A stretch of 64,000 nucleotides of DNA, from NCBI GenBank assembly GCA_036674765.1, contig JARVKI010000013.1, positions 124,001 through 188,000 of the forward strand, written 5' to 3'. The notes under the pieces are model-generated. The model worked only from the letters and a program-made list of their open reading frames with translations. It was not told the origin of the DNA and did no database searches. A program made the translations under genes and the position numbers. This DNA comes from Seiridium cupressi. Taxonomy: Eukaryota; Ascomycota; Sordariomycetes; Amphisphaeriales; Sporocadaceae. Positions 32,098 to 46,800 of the stretch are shown piece by piece (the first letter of the stretch is position 1; each line of letters begins with the position of its first letter).

Positions 32098-35000
32098 AAT
32101 TCTTGTTCAAAGTAGTTGATGGTTTAGGAAAAAGGCATAGATTTATGAGAGAGGAGAAAAAGACCACCGCTATTCAAATGAATATTAGAGCCTTTTGTGA
32201 TGAGAAGCCTTGTGCCACCACTCATGGTGATTCACTAGCCGCTGACCCTGGCCCGTTATCCTCGACCCAAACTACCGGGTCACATTTCATTGGTTCTAGA
32301 ACTGACCAAGCCTGATTGTATGTACGGTCCTTTTGAATCGTGGCAAACATCGGTGACTTCCATTAACGAATGGAGTTGAACTTCCAACTCAGATAGACTG
32401 CGATATTGTATGATTTTAGTGCAAGTTGAGGAATCGGCAGCGTCTGGTCTGCGAACAGTGATTTGAAGTTCATTGTAAAGAGGCCTTGCGGCAGCGTTTA
32501 CGTCGATAATGATCTCAAGCAGAACAAGATGTCTGATTCATAATCGTGGTTAGTGCCACCACTCCACCATGGTTCCAACCGGTTAGACCGCGCGAGTGTG
32601 ATTGGCGCGTGGAATGCATTACTGACTGCGCTGCATGATGCAGAGGAGCTGTTGCTGTTCATATCCACGAGCCCATTCGCGACCGCTGGCGTCCTAGTTC
32701 ACCCATCCATCCTTCGGCTGAAAGGGACGCCCTTGATGTGTAAAGGCTTTCTGCACGTAGCTAGAAGTCGATTGACGTTTGCACGGACTTGTAGGTCAAA
32801 CTCTCCATGGATGAAATATCTTATCACTAGACATATATGCCGTACCCTGCATTAGTAAGCTGTTTTCACATGCCCAAAAACAAGCTCACTGATTTCTCAC
32901 GGTTGCCGACCCGCAGTCCGGAGGGGGCTCAGGCTAACACATCGTACTCCATCCATGATATCCCTCGTATTGAACTCTATTGCCACGCTCAGCCAGCACC
33001 TCAGTGCTCGGCTATCGCTGGTACGGCCGTAATAACTTCGAGTTCTCTGTGCCTATCACATTGGAGTTAGCAAAGGCGGTCGAATGTTAGGGTAGGAGAT
33101 GTGTTTGCCATTCAACTGAACTAAAAGGTGCCAACATGTATCTAGTCTCAAGGAGCTAACATACGTAGCGCTGAGCTGTCTAAACAATTCGTCGCGGTTA
33201 CTGCGGTGCCTCTGCCGCCTTTGCCGCCAATTTCGAATGGACAAGCATTACCTTTCATATTCTAGTGTTACCGTCAGCAGAGCCAAAACCGCAGGCTACT
33301 TGACACACCTGATTTGCATACTTATGGACAGTAAATGCTTCATAAAATCCAAAGCAGGATCCAAGTACTCCAAGTATCCGCTGGGACATCCTAGGCACGC
33401 ACGCGTGCTTGTCGATTGTTCTTGTGCATTCGAAACAGAAGCGTTCTATGCTCAAGTGTACATCATCGCTCGGTTGAACCTTTGAGGGGTCACATCAGAT
33501 GGTCATCGACAGACCGGTTTGAAGAACAGCGCCAATCATGGGTGTGAGAGTCGTGGAAAGCGCACCGTGTTCAATTGCCCAGGTGGCAACTTCAGTTGTA
33601 AAGACTAACACATGCCTTGAGTTTCTGTCATAGAGCTCCAGTAGGTTTCTCACGGAACAAGTCGTGGAAGCACGCCTGCCAGAAATAGGACGGTCTTGCC
33701 TGCTTGAAACATACCAACCTCGTGCACATTTAGTGTAGAGGACACGGCATGCTGCGTCGTGTGGAAATGGATAAACTCGATACCCGATTGTTTGGAAAGC
33801 CCGCCCAGGCTCATCTTTAAACAAGTTTGCGTCCTTGTGGGAGTTGCCGCCGGACTGCCATCTGAAATACTGGTTCTGGGGCCGTCCAAATGGTTTATAC
33901 GTGGCCACAAATTTCGCATTTGACAGATAGTGATCCATTTATGTCACTCGTAGGGAGTAATAATTCTCCTTCTCAAAATGCGAGGTCCTAAGTCGGAGAT
34001 ATCCGTGGTTTGCATTCGCGGGAGCGTGATCCGGTGCGCCACTCATCACGCCTCACACAAGCCGATACGCTTGTAGCCCGAGTGTTGCAGTGGTGCTTTC
34101 CGCGAAGACAGCAGAACCGTCGATTTATGCTGATATTACGAGTTTGCATGTCATCGCGCTGCATATGTAGGGCTCGGCTCGATTGGGAGACTGTTCCTGC
34201 CACTTCCTGTAGAACCGATGAACTAAGCAGATAAAGTGAATCTCAGAACCGTTTTCGTTTTCGCGATCGCTCCCAGATCCCTTTCTTGAGGCAGCGAGGG
34301 GTGGCGTACGCCTTTTGTTCCGTGGCCACTCACAAAAGTCCATTAGCCGCTGACACCCCTGGCGGTGTTGCAGTATCAATCCCAGACTGTCGGGTCAACG
34401 CTGAAGCCGAATTACTAGTTGATTGGGCAGTGACTTAACCTTATTCTAGATCTATGTAGTAAGTGAGTTCTTTGATACAGAAATTGGAGCCTGTCGCACT
34501 CAATCATGATGCATACAGACACTACGCATTGTATGAATGATTCGAGCGTGAACTGTTATATGTAGGCCATTTGTAGCCGAGTCTTCAGACTTTGATAGGA
34601 AAAAAGGTGTAATATTACACGAGTATAAGCAGATGTGTCATCTGACTATAAATATGATCCCGGTCGCCCTCCCCCACTCCTGAGCTCATAGAAACTTGAG
34701 ACGAGTCTCGGTCAGGAATCCGCCTAAAAGCGTTGTGAGAAGCGATAAAGCAGTCTATTACAGTTCAGATTTCACTAGAGAACACTAGCCTCAAGTCATT
34801 CAAGGCTGTCAGATTTTATGATCGTCACTCATTAGCTCTCGCCAACCGCAGTCACCAAGCTTGATCCCTCAAAGATGTGGCACCTCCAGAGCTGGGGCGT
34901 TGGACAGCTGCCTAGGATCGCATTCGCTGGAAAAGTGCACCGCTCCTCCTAGACTTGTAACATACTTTGCAGTGGTAAGCTCAAATTTCCGAGTTTGCAG

Positions 35001-36859
35001 CTTATCAATCAACGTTCATGACTCCGAGCTCTTACCCGGCAAGTAAGGCTTACAGGATTCCAAGATCATGCTCACCCTGACCAAGGATTCGAAGCACTGC
35101 CCGGTATCCTGACCGAAAGACCACAAAGTGAGCTCGGTCAAAGAAAGAAGGTTTTGAAATTGCGAAAACGACACAACGTTGCACCCGTGGGTGGCCCGTT
35201 TGTGCACTAATCGCACAGCCCCTGATATCTCCAAGCCCGGTTCTTAACCCAAGGGCCGCCCTCGCCGACATTTCGGCAGTTCCTCTTCCTTCTTGCCTAG
35301 ACTTGTACCTTGTCTGCCGTGCGACTCCCAGGCGAGGTGAATGGAATCAAGGTCTACGCTGTAGGAAGTTGACGGCATCGCCGACATGCGCCGCTGAGAT
35401 GTTGCGCCAACTCTGTTCTTACTCATGTTGTTTGTTCGTAAAAAGGAACAAAATTCGCGGTTCCGCATGATTCCTCAGTCATTTTGTCGAATGTAGTCCC
35501 TGGGGAAGGACGAGGCGTGTCAGCATCGGACCGCCTCCGGCTGATCAACGTCAGGACCAGGCTCTGAGCAAAATTGGCACAACTACTAACATCATTCATG
35601 CGAAAAAAGAAGCTCGGACTTGGCCGACGTTCCAGGGAAGAGAGTCGATCACCTTTGCCAAATGAGTAAATGAGGGGTCGAATCCTAGATCTTCCATTGT
35701 GCCCCCCACAAAGCCGTTGTGTCCTGTCTGATCGGAAGACGGGGTTGGGAATCCTTCCCGCCGCATCCGCCGCCTCTCCGCGATGAGCTGAGATCCCGAG
35801 GTAATCTCACCTGAGGTCGCCGAAGTCAAGGGGAGGCATGAAGAGTATGATGAGAAAGGATCAAACGGTTGAGAGGCAGGATGTACGGTCCTTTGAGCGT
35901 CATTGGCCAAGCTTTTCACATGCGCCAGGCAAGACATAATTGTGATATGCTGCTGTTTGACCCTTGTCATCTACCAGGGGTTGTTCTGGTCGCGTAAGGC
36001 GACGAATCAAGGGCCGTCAGTCTCGCCATAGCCTTGCATCAATAAAATAGTACACGCCGGGCATAGTGTGGCGCGAAAAGCTGACCTCTAACCACGGTGC
36101 GGATGATGCGGTGGGTTACCCCACGCAAGTACTTCATCCTGTGCCCGCTCCATTCAATCAATCTCTGAATGGCCAAAATATACGAGTATGAATTTCCTCG
36201 TGATAGTCGGCAGACTTTCTCCCGTGACGGAAGAAGGGGTGTTAAAAGGTCTTCCTTAAGGCTGTCACGTGCTCCAAGACCCAAAGCTCCAGTAAATCAG
36301 CCATTAAGATCGTGTGTATTCGTATAGCCATAAGGACGCTATCTTTGTTATACTCCAACAAAGCCAACATAACTAGGGATATTGATTCTTCCGCTTTGAT
36401 CTCCATAATCCAAAATGCATAGTGTTCGAAAAATGCATGCTGCACAGCTACCAACGTTGTGAAAATATGCCATGTCGAAATGTACAGGAGAATGAGAATC
36501 AGACATAAAGGAGATGGTCGTAACGTGCGTAATAAGAAAGGAAAAGAAATTTCATGCTAAAATCGCATCAAAATCTAGAGCTCCCCAAAACGCCCAGTCA
36601 TCAACTGGATCCCAGCCACCCTGTGAGTCTTCATGCTGGAAATGAGCAAACAAAAGGGTTATCATGACCATAAACCCGACTCCCTCTCGCATGGTTTGCA
36701 AACGAACTCCACCTTGAGGAAAAGAAAGAGGAAAAAACAAGAATGTATCAAGTGTTGCAATGCAAAACTCCAATGTAATGAGAAGGCCGATGCCACTCCT
36801 GACATTTATGGATGTTCTTTCCGACAACGTGCCAGTTCTTTGAGAGTCGTCCTCCATCA
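32098..36859. other. 4.8-kb region without a supported gene
   Basis: Many frames of 60-147 codons occur on both strands (the largest is minus 33495-33938), with no domain, signal peptide or joinable exons that I recognise. The first few hundred bases are the promoter side of methyltransferase 3. Confidence 0.5.
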
Positions 36860-37831
36860 TTATCTTTTCTCCTCGGGTCGTACTCTATCACCATAGAAAC
36901 CCCCCTCTCCGCCAGCCGATGCCATACAGGCGAGACAAAAGCCTCCTCCATACACGCGCGTGTGTCGTTTCCAACCTGCCCCCGAGTCGTCCAGGACAGA
37001 AATAATCTCTCCTTTGACGTCAATGCCATGATTATGAAAGGAGTTATGTGGCGCCATCGGTAGCGTGGGACTTGATGAAGGGAATGAGCTCGGCGAGAAC
37101 GCAGTCACGCTTCCGTCTTCCTCCAGCCATGAGACCGGTTGAGGTGGTCCTAGTGGCAGCGTCTTCGTATAAGATCTTCTTTTCGGAGTTGCGGGGGAGT
37201 CGTGAGGTTGTGTCACTGCTGAGGATGATGAAGACGAAGAGGAGTAGTCTGGATTCGGCTGGCTGAAGAAGTTGCTGTCAAGGTCTCCCGTCATGGATAA
37301 CGCTGAACTCAGTCGTCGGCCTTCCAGAGACAGTGTTTTCGTAGATAGTGTAGGCGGTGTCAATGGCGGCGGCAGAGGTGGGCGTGCTCTCAGATGATGT
37401 TTCATGGCCACCTCGCTTTTGACGATGCTGGAATTGTCCCCCTGTGTTTCAGACGCATCATCCATATTCCATATTGGACTTGCCTCATCGTAGGCAGGTT
37501 CGAGCCCAACCTCGACCTCAAGTTTGGCAGATGCCGTACGCTGGTTGGCTGACATGTCCATGACAACACTATTGCTGACTCCACGTGACTTTTCCCAATT
37601 TCCAGGGCCAGGGAGTTGCGGAAGGGAGTTTTCCTGGAACTCCAGGCCCGTGACCCGTCTTCTTGAGTGTTTTCGATTTCTGTATCTTATCACAGACCAA
37701 ACTGCATAAAGTAACGCGAGTGCGGTGACGGCAACGGTGATATTTGCCAGGAGCCGTTGCGGGTCCCAGTGTACTAGGGTAGAAGTAGCATTACTCCGAG
37801 ATTGGCCTAGAGGAGGATTGACGGCGGGCAT
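36860..37831 (-). CDS. single-pass membrane protein with conserved Gly/Cys C-terminus
   Basis: An intronless 323-residue protein. One hydrophobic segment at about residues 28-48 (ANITVAVTALALLYAVWSVI) is followed at once by basic residues (RYRNRKHSRRR), so the N-terminus is probably lumenal or extracellular and the rest cytoplasmic. The middle is long, Ser/Pro-rich and probably disordered, with a run of eight serines. The last 40 residues look conserved rather than low complexity: HTRVYGGGFCLACMASAGG, then FYGDRVRPEEKR. This resembles short membrane proteins found across Sordariomycetes with no assigned function. The ATG at 37831 is the first in frame. No catalytic motif is seen. Confidence 0.75.
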   Translation of the reverse strand: MPAVNPPLGQSRSNATSTLVHWDPQRLLANITVAVTALALLYAVWSVIRYRNRKHSRRRVTGLEFQENSLPQLPGPGNWEKSRGVSNSVVMDMSANQRTASAKLEVEVGLEPAYDEASPIWNMDDASETQGDNSSIVKSEVAMKHHLRARPPLPPPLTPPTLSTKTLSLEGRRLSSALSMTGDLDSNFFSQPNPDYSSSSSSSSAVTQPHDSPATPKRRSYTKTLPLGPPQPVSWLEEDGSVTAFSPSSFPSSSPTLPMAPHNSFHNHGIDVKGEIISVLDDSGAGWKRHTRVYGGGFCLACMASAGGEGGFYGDRVRPEEKR

Positions 37832-40800
37832 GCTTGCTGTTTATGGAATCTGACGAGTTACCGTGGTTGTCTCCCGTCTGGGGTAGGCCCGGTAGGGCTT
37901 TGCAGTGAGGTGTCTTGCGCTGATGAAATAAGGGCCGGAGGGTGGGCCGGGTGTCGATCGTGGACGCGGTGGACCAAGGTCGAAGGATTCACAAAGCGAC
38001 CCCAACTCGATTGCGCGCTGACCTTCGCGAGACCTTCTGCAACGCGCGTGGGCGAGAATTATAAACAGGGCCCAGAAGTACTCTGCGTAGACGAGTGGCG
38101 GGAGGAATGGTGCTTGTCGGTCCGTCCGCTGTTTGCTGGTCCAATGGACGGCGTGCGTGATCCAACTTACACAGAGATTTGGCAGAGAAGCAGATGATCT
38201 TCCAATGCCGGTGACCGTTTATACGTTGTGTGACCACGACGAGAAGGTGTGGTATATCGGCTTTTTCCTGCACGTCCTGAATCTACCGCATATTCCGGAA
38301 GCTATAAGCTGCTGTGCAACTTGGGGAACTTCAGGTGAAAATACTTCCTGGCAGACAGAGACTCAGCAGCGTATGGGAATGTCCGGATGCAGAAGTGAAC
38401 AGGAAGAGATCATGGCGTGTATTAATAAGAGAGGAGGGTTGAAGATGAGCAACATGATGGACCATGGCATCACCAGATCTGACAGAGGGTAGGAGGGGTT
38501 CCAATGTAATATGAATTAGAACGCAAGTCTCTACAAGGGTGTGTGCCTGTAAACGAAGGTGTCGATGTTGAGACCAGGCCTTACCCTTCCAAGCGCGGGC
38601 TATCGTTCGTCAGTCAGCCTCAATCGAGTCCACAGGCCCCGAGGTACAAAGGTACCCATTCCTGGCGGTTTGGCTTTAAGTGTATAACTTGAAGAAGCCA
38701 TTGGACGAATGCGACAGTTGCATGTCCTCGAGCGGCGAACAAGTCTATTGACCAAGCGCCAGGCAATGCGGACCCGCACGTGAGGACCACAACGTTGGAC
38801 GAGGGAGGGATCCAACAGTAATACTTTACCTAGCATGCGTTGCCTCTGGGCATGATTCAAGCTTCGCCAACTGGCTGAATCATGGTTTTGCGACCCAGAG
38901 ACATTTTTGCCGCGCACTGACAGCGGCAAAGGCATTGATTAAGCCCTGTAAGCATCCGCTTCTCCAGGGCGACTTCACCAACAAGCGACGGCGTCAGCAC
39001 TAACGTATCGCTGCTAAATCTCGAGGCGCCAACATTGGGCAGACCGGGGCAATGCAAGCCGCCGTCGCAATTGTAATGGAATCAAGTCGTGAGCAAGATT
39101 CGATTCATACTCGAACAAGAATGAACGTGGAACCAATGAAAGCCAGGCCAAACGATAGGTCCCAGTTGATTCGCCTAGAGCGCCGAGCGGACAGGCACAA
39201 CCTCACGCCCGAAGTCCAGTTTATCTTTTTTGGCGGCACTCAGATCATTGGACAAGCCACAGTACATAGATTGATGCCATAGCTAGATCCATGTCACCAC
39301 GCTGGGCGAGACGGTCTAGCCTGGTAGCTTGCTGGTGACATTGCGCGAGGCTCCCGCTCTTCTGCATGTTCAGATAGCCTCGGCAGCTAACCCCGAGTTG
39401 CTCGATGATTAGCAGCGATACCTGGGGCGAAAAGCCACCGGCACACCTGCGGTCAAGGGTAACAAGTCCGAAGCAGGAAGCAATCTCAAGGGTCTACGGG
39501 TCCAAGTATGGCATCTGATAGGCGATCATCCTGGCAGAGGCGACGAGCCGTGAGATCATACTTCGTACTTCGTATATCGTATAGCAACGAGCCCCGCCAT
39601 CCTCGAGCACTAATTAGAGAGGGTAAACAAGCAGAGCTGAACTCGTTTGGGATCCAGCAGCGATGGTCCCTGTGAAAAGAACCGGATGTCAATCTAGGAA
39701 GATGAGGATTGATATGGTGGATATTAGGCACTGTGTTCGATCGCCGTCATGGGTGCCCAGCGATCCAGTGTTGCAAAACAGCGTCCCAGCGAGACGAAAT
39801 GGGCTTGGACGTTGCGAGGCTCGTGATCAGGCAGAAGAGCGACTCGTTGGTCGCCGATTGAGTTTGCAAAAGTCCCTGGTCCTTGTGCGTCTAGAAGCTT
39901 AGTGGATTTCATGACATTCGATGTTCAGCTGAGCTGAGCCCTACGGACATGCATTGCAGACTAAGTGATCCCTGTCTGGGCCGACGTGGGGCAGGAACTC
40001 GCAAAGCACAGAGCTTGATCGTGGCCGTGGCCTTTTCCTGTCTCAACTAGGTCGCGCCGACCGTTGATTTGGCCTAGCTGAGCTGTTCATCGGCCTCTGC
40101 AGAATGGAATTGCGGTGTTGAAATGCAAGCGGTGCTGAGTCTGTTGAGGCCCGGGCATTGGCTCTTGGGGGCGACGGCCTGCATATTGCCTGCAGTTGCA
40201 GCGAAGACACCAAAACATGGTCTGTCTATAAGAGCAAAGCCATGTGTTTCCTGCATTTGAGAGATCTGCACCCGATCCGCGTGGTATTGGTATTACCACG
40301 ACACAGCTGGCCATGCCTCGTGGTGCGTGGCGGGCGTTGGGCTCGTACTGGCAACGTAACGCCGGCTTATCGAGCCGCATGATAAGCTCGTTGTTACTCT
40401 GTTTGGGTGTAATGCAGCGCCACTACCCATGATGTTGTTGGTGACGCATCTCTTGTGGCTGTTGCGTCCACCCCCGAGTGGCTCCGTACATAGTAGTCTT
40501 GTTCCGTGATGCTCGTAACCGAACCAAAAACAGAAAACAAAAAACTAGTTACGTCTTGAAATCTAGACAGCGATTCCGAATAGAAGAGCTTGACACGCCA
40601 CGCGTAGGACGTAGCACCCACGGACAGTGGCCCAGTGGCCGAGTCAGGACGCTGAATGTCCGCTGCAGCGGGGTCCGGCCAGGGACAGGCCTCCCACCGC
40701 CCCCAGAGTCCAGCACCTCGTCAGCTGAAAGACCTTGTATAGAGAGGCCTATTCGCCCGTGGCTCGCTGCACCCAGCTGTTGATTCCAAGAAAGTTATCG

Positions 40801-43800
40801 CCCCCCCTTCGCAAACAAAATCACCAAACAAACAAAGTGGACTGTGCGCCGGTCTTTTTCGTCAAGGTCATGGCCAACGGCCGGCTCGAAAGTCTCATGC
40901 ATCGCCCCCAATGGTCGATCTGTACTAGTCACGACGCATTACGTTCTGCATCACGACTAATTCATAGCCAGATGCACCTCTATACACACTGCCTCGTGTT
41001 GTTTGTTGTGGCGATTACCTGTGGTTGCTTTTATTGACCTTGCACGCATGGATACGTGTCTCGCCTCGCTGTATGCCGCCCTTAAGCCGCACCATACGAT
41101 GGAAGCTATAGTTACCAGGAGACTTCAGTTATCGTTATTCGATGTGACGTGGCAGGGACCGTATTCGGGAAGGCCTGGATGAGATCATGGTCATTGACGT
41201 AACACAGATGCGATGTGGTCGCAGCCCATCTGTTAATTGCTGTATAGGACCTACTCCTCCAGGCAACTTTCCCAATCTGGTCATTGCCTGTCTTTTCGTT
41301 CGACGGTCACGGGAGATCCGCGGCGCTGGTAACGAATCACGACCTGCCCCCCAGCCTTATCCAAGCTATATCCAGGATCTTGCCGCCCTCACGCCTTTGG
41401 CAGGATTTCTCAGCATCGCCAAGGGAATGATCTGTGCCGATCGCCCATCAGATCTTGAGCTGCGCATCATGTTCTTTCCCCACACCGCCTTTATTCTGTC
41501 CATTCCAGCTTATAGACAGGCCGAGACAATGCTCTACGTTGCCCGCACGGCAGGGGAGGCTCTTGATTGGAGTTTGCTGCTCGAGTTTCTCTTCGTCCCG
41601 GCAGCCCGCCCTGGGGATACAGCCAATCTAGCTTCACGATGGGCTAGTCGTCGGGCATGCCTCCGAGATTGCAGTAACACAGGCTCACCGCTTGTGTGAA
41701 GTCTGACTCGGTACCTCGTTGCAAGATTTACGATCATCATGGCTACTCCCAAGGCATTTATGTTCACCCTGGGGCATCGCGGTGAATGACGAGGACAAGG
41801 GCAGTGGGCGACGATAGCGGCGAGGACTGGCGAGACAGATGAAAATCCCGGGATATTCCTAGCCACCCGCCAGAATCGTGATGCTGACAGATATGAAGCC
41901 CAACCACTTTCACATTGACGAATCATGGCGCCATTCAACAAACTCGTTCTGTCTCCATGTATGCAATACACACCCTGCTGCATATTGCTAGTAGAAAATC
42001 TGCAGTCGCTACCATGCAAGGCAGCGGCAACTGGGTACACAGTCACCACCAATAACAGCGCTTACTCCCCCAATCCCACCTTGAATCAGGATCCGTCTTA
42101 CCCGCGCTGCGATGATCAACATATCGTCTGCGTTCCATTGCCGTGCGTGCAGAAAAGCCCCCCCCAGCGAAGTTCGGATCGACTCCCTGCACTTTGGACC
42201 AATCGCGTAACTCGAGCCAGACTCGGCGAATCGCAGATCGTCCAAAAGTTCTCAGCCCTACGAGACCGAATCTGTTTTTGGTCACGCGGGACACCGATCA
42301 CCCGCATTAAGGTTATCGATATCTTTAGCTGGTCCGCTGCAAAAGCAGTTCCCTAGCAGCCGACTGGTCGCTCCTTGCATGTGTAATGCCGCGCTTATTC
42401 TTCTCACAAATCTGATTCGTAAAAACTCTCTCTATATGCACTTTCTGGTACTGAGGTCACGTCCTATGTCATCAGCCGGGGACGTGCGACGGAGCTCTTG
42501 TGGGGTGATTGTACGGCTGCAAACACCACAGCAGCCCACCTCCATGATCAAAAGAGATCTAATGCAGTTGCGATCTTGATGCATGGTCTAGGGACATAAT
42601 CCTCACGGATTTTTGAACGTCTGATTCCATGATTTGGTACCTGGCGCTGATCATCAAATCCTGGTCGTTGATCATATGAGGTCACATTCAACGACATGAT
42701 CCCACGAGGCTGCAGCTGATCACATCTTTGACATACGATAGGCTAAATTACGACCTCTCGCACTTCTGACCATTCCCTCGACGATTATACCTGCCTCAGT
42801 CATCAATACATAGTAAGGCTACCGTCCTCGTCATTCTGGTACCCGGGACTTTTTGGCATTTCCCAACCACCTCAGTTTTTGCTGCAGCTCTACACTCCAC
42901 CAAGGCTTCGTCGCTTGGATCCATACGACCATCATCGCCAGATATCAGACATGCAAGACATAGTCTGCAGTCGTATAATCCTGTCATCTGTACATTGCAA
43001 GTTTTTGACCCAAATATAGGGCCTCACTGGAACAATCAGTATAAGTTGAATATCCATGCTTTCGGACTAAGCTGACTTCTCGCCGCACGTGAACATGTAT
43101 TCGGCCATCAAGAAGCTACCATGCCTTATACATAAACTGTGTTTGTCTAAGGGATGACGCATCAAGCGAGCCATTATAATTCTCACCAGAACCACATTCT
43201 TACATAAGTTGGTTGCTTCTGAGAACATCAGGCTAGAATCCGACATGCGATTGACATGATCCCGACGCCCTCGGCGTGGGATTGGCACGCGTCATCAAGG
43301 AAGTATCTTAGCTTTACGCATCTGGACTACCGCATTGGGGCGACCGTGTGCACCAAGTCCGCTGCACCCGCGGATGAATTGGCAAAGTTCTGCTCCTCCG
43401 TCCGTCTGACTCATGGGTCTAGAGGCTGCTATCTGCCAGCTCATAGGCTTGTCATCCCAGCCGGTTAGAGGGGTGCCTGTTCCGCGTCATCAGTCGGTAG
43501 CGAGTCATCACGTCCACTATAGAAGAAGAATGTCTTAAAATCGGGTCGGGACCGAAGAACGGTCCCTCTCATCTCGAGGCATCGGGACCGGAACTTATGC
43601 GCTTCTCCCGACTCCGTGTTATACCATCCTTCCCAATGTTGGAATGAAAAAAGTAGCCGGGGTTGCACCGGGTTGTAGATTAGTACCTTAGGAATACTTA
43701 TAAGTGGAGGCCTTGATCGTAGAATATCCAACACCCAACAGTCCCCACTCCAAGGCACAGTTCATCTTGGAGGAATAGTAAAGCCTTAACGGACTGCTTA

Positions 43801-46800
43801 CAAGTCAGTTGACAGCAAACTGATGCGGACCCACTGCCGTGGCCGCATACCTAAGCGATTCACGCTCTAGTCAGGCTTACATACTTCGCACTTATGTACG
43901 TCCTCAACGGTCGAGGATGAGCATCCCTGTTCCGTCTTTGCAAAGTCCGCATTGTGCCCCGGACTTCATGTCCCTCAACCCGACTCATCTCATCTCGGCC
44001 AGTCTTGAAAGGCTTGTCAAAATAGAAAAAGCCTCATGGGGCCTCGCTAGAATGACCTCCTTGCAGTCTAATTGGACGTTTGTGAGGGCCGGGAGTCAGC
44101 GACTCCAGTGATGTAAGGCCGGGGTAAGAGTAATTTCCTGTGAATGGACCATGGATCCATTAATAATCCGCAGTGTGTGACTCTCGTGTATCATAGCCGG
44201 GCGGCAGGTGTGGGTCTCTAGTGTTGCCAACGATAATTAGGTGCAAGTACGACGGCAGTGAGAACTAAGAGATACTCTAGCTTTATGGAGAATGTGACGA
44301 AATTTGCATGACTCTCACGTAAAAGCTACTGAAAATGAAGAGGCTCGAGTCGAACTTTTTGGGGCGAGATGTTAATCACTGTGCGAACGTATGCCGGCAT
44401 GTGAGAGCACGTAGTCTTTCTCACTATTGCAGGGGCGGTGTTGAACATGACGATGGCAGTCAAAAATCCGCATCACTACTTGTGTTGTGAGTCAGGCTCA
44501 TTCCGTACAGTACGTTGGTATCATGGAGCTAGGTCTTCGGACGAAGACCCGAACATTTTCTTTCAATCTTAGAGCGAGAGTCGTGAAGGTCTGATATTGC
44601 AGGACAAAGAAAACTAGGATTAGTTGGACATGTGATGTTTTGTCAGAACTGCTATTGAGTTGCTGCTCATGCATGATTTCGCGTCACAACATCAGAGATG
44701 AAAGGAAATACGAAATTCCCTGTCCAATTGACTATTCAACCGTTTGAGCATTAGGTTACTGGAGGCTACGTCAAAGGTCATGCGAATGCTATTGACCTTT
44801 CGAAATTATTGTCTATATGGAAGTCCCCACAGCTCGCTGGGTACTGATCACAACCAAACTTGTCAAAGTCCTTCTAATATACAAGGCAAGAGTATCAGAT
44901 CTGCGACATTAATACTAACTTCTAGCTGTACCCGGTGGCCTATCATATGGCCGGATAATGAGGCTAAGAACAATATCAAATTGTAGCCACTTTTTGAACC
45001 AGTCGTGAAAATTTTGACCGGATTCCCATCCTCTTGTTGAGATTAATTTTTCGACGGGGACCTGACTCAGACTCATAATACATCATAACGTCATATTCAG
45101 CCTCATACTGTAACATCAAATATATCAAGGTCGTTTCAATAATTCGTGATACGTTCATACTAGTAGGTCAATACCACGTGGGGACGCAGGTAGAAGAACC
45201 CCGGTCGCACTGAGCTAGAGCAATAGACATAAGAAGACAGCGAGCAAGCAAGCAAGAACCAATGGCCAATCTCATCCCCGAAGCCACTAGTTGAGTCACA
45301 GGCCAGAGTAGACGCGGCCGGAGAGTACATCTACGAAGAGATAGAGGACAAGAAGGGTGTATTGAAGGAACTAGCCGCATCGCATACGCCGGCAGAACCA
45401 GCAATATTGAGAGATTGAGCCAAAGAGGCGGCCACAGAAGCTCAACACTTGGAAATACCCAGTGCCTCTGGCCCGATGACCCGTGATCGAGATACCCAGC
45501 TTAGGTTGAACGATGAATGGAGGCCCCAGGTCACTTATTTTGATCTCGCATGTCGTGGTGTACTGGTTGATCTTGGGAACAGTCTTGCCATGCGAGTTTC
45601 CTGAATGTCGCCAAGCTGAAAAACTTGATCTCTAGCAAATGCCAGGACACTAACAAGTTGGCTTGGCAGGAGCAAGACAACCACACAGTTTACCCCTCTA
45701 TTCTAAGGATGAATGATGGGAACTCTGGATATTTCGAATGGCCTAAAGAATACGAGGACAAGCATTCCGGGTGCTTAGAGGGATTTCCAGTGCACCCTAG
45801 GTTTAATTACGTATAGTCTAGCACCGATGGCAGTGGAGGGTTTAAACTCACCAATATTCAGTAAAACTTTCTTCGATTCCTCAATTCCATACCTGTTCCA
45901 AGTAATGAAAATCTTCATATTGAAGACCCATACTGATGTTTGCATGTGGTCTTGGTTTAGCAGACCGCGAATCGCGCCCCTTCACAAATGGCTACCCGAG
46001 AACCACGACTAAGAATACGACCGGATCTAAGACATAGAAGGAATTTGCCACAGAATCTCTCCATTCTTCGCGAGTTTTCCGTTCCTCAAGCCTTTTGCCT
46101 TCCTATCAGATTTCCTCGATATCAAATCAGAGATGGCACAACAGCTCAGGCGACCAGCAGGGTTTTCGCAAGCGCCCAGCTCCGACATAAGTAGACACAT
46201 TTCATACCAGCTGAAACATACAACGGCTAACGCAGGCCCACAGCAAATCGTGCATAAAACCACCTCAATCGGCAGTGCTTTCAGCTCGATATGATCTGCC
46301 GAATAATGCGCATGGCCTGCGGCCCGGCGGACACGTGGTTGTCGTGTTGCATCGAAGATTTCGAGGTTGCGATGTGGTATTTGGAAGGGTCAATGGAGGG
46401 GTGTGTGTTTAATACTGCGGCGAGCGCGTGACTCAGTCCCACTTCATATAACTTTCGACTTGCGTGAGCTTAGAAAGAAATCTGGTTTTTGAGTCGCTTG
46501 GTGGCGTGGTTGGTGTAGCTGAATAATATCGTGCGAGAGGTAGCCCATAGACTCTATTGTCAATAGCGGACGATGTGGAGCGGATGCGAGTTTGACAACG
46601 TCCTGAAGAACGGTCTAGATGCTGGATACCATGGAACAAGACAGGATGGCACGGGAGAAGAGAGGGCTCATTAGTTGATTGAGCTATTGTGCCTTCAAGC
46701 AAAGTCATAACTCTGCTCAGGCAAGATCCAACGCTGCTCATCACCAACCCGCGCCAAAGGTTGTGCACATGATGACCGCTTCTTCTCCTTCCATATGGTA

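Noticed and set aside
33495..33938. A 147-codon minus-strand frame downstream of the methyltransferase array
   Set aside because: It was looked at as a possible cluster gene. No family motif or exon partner was found, so it was not called.
41187..42052. Frames of 170 (plus) and 172 (minus) codons
   Set aside because: They overlap on opposite strands with no recognisable motif, and no plausible splice continuation was found.
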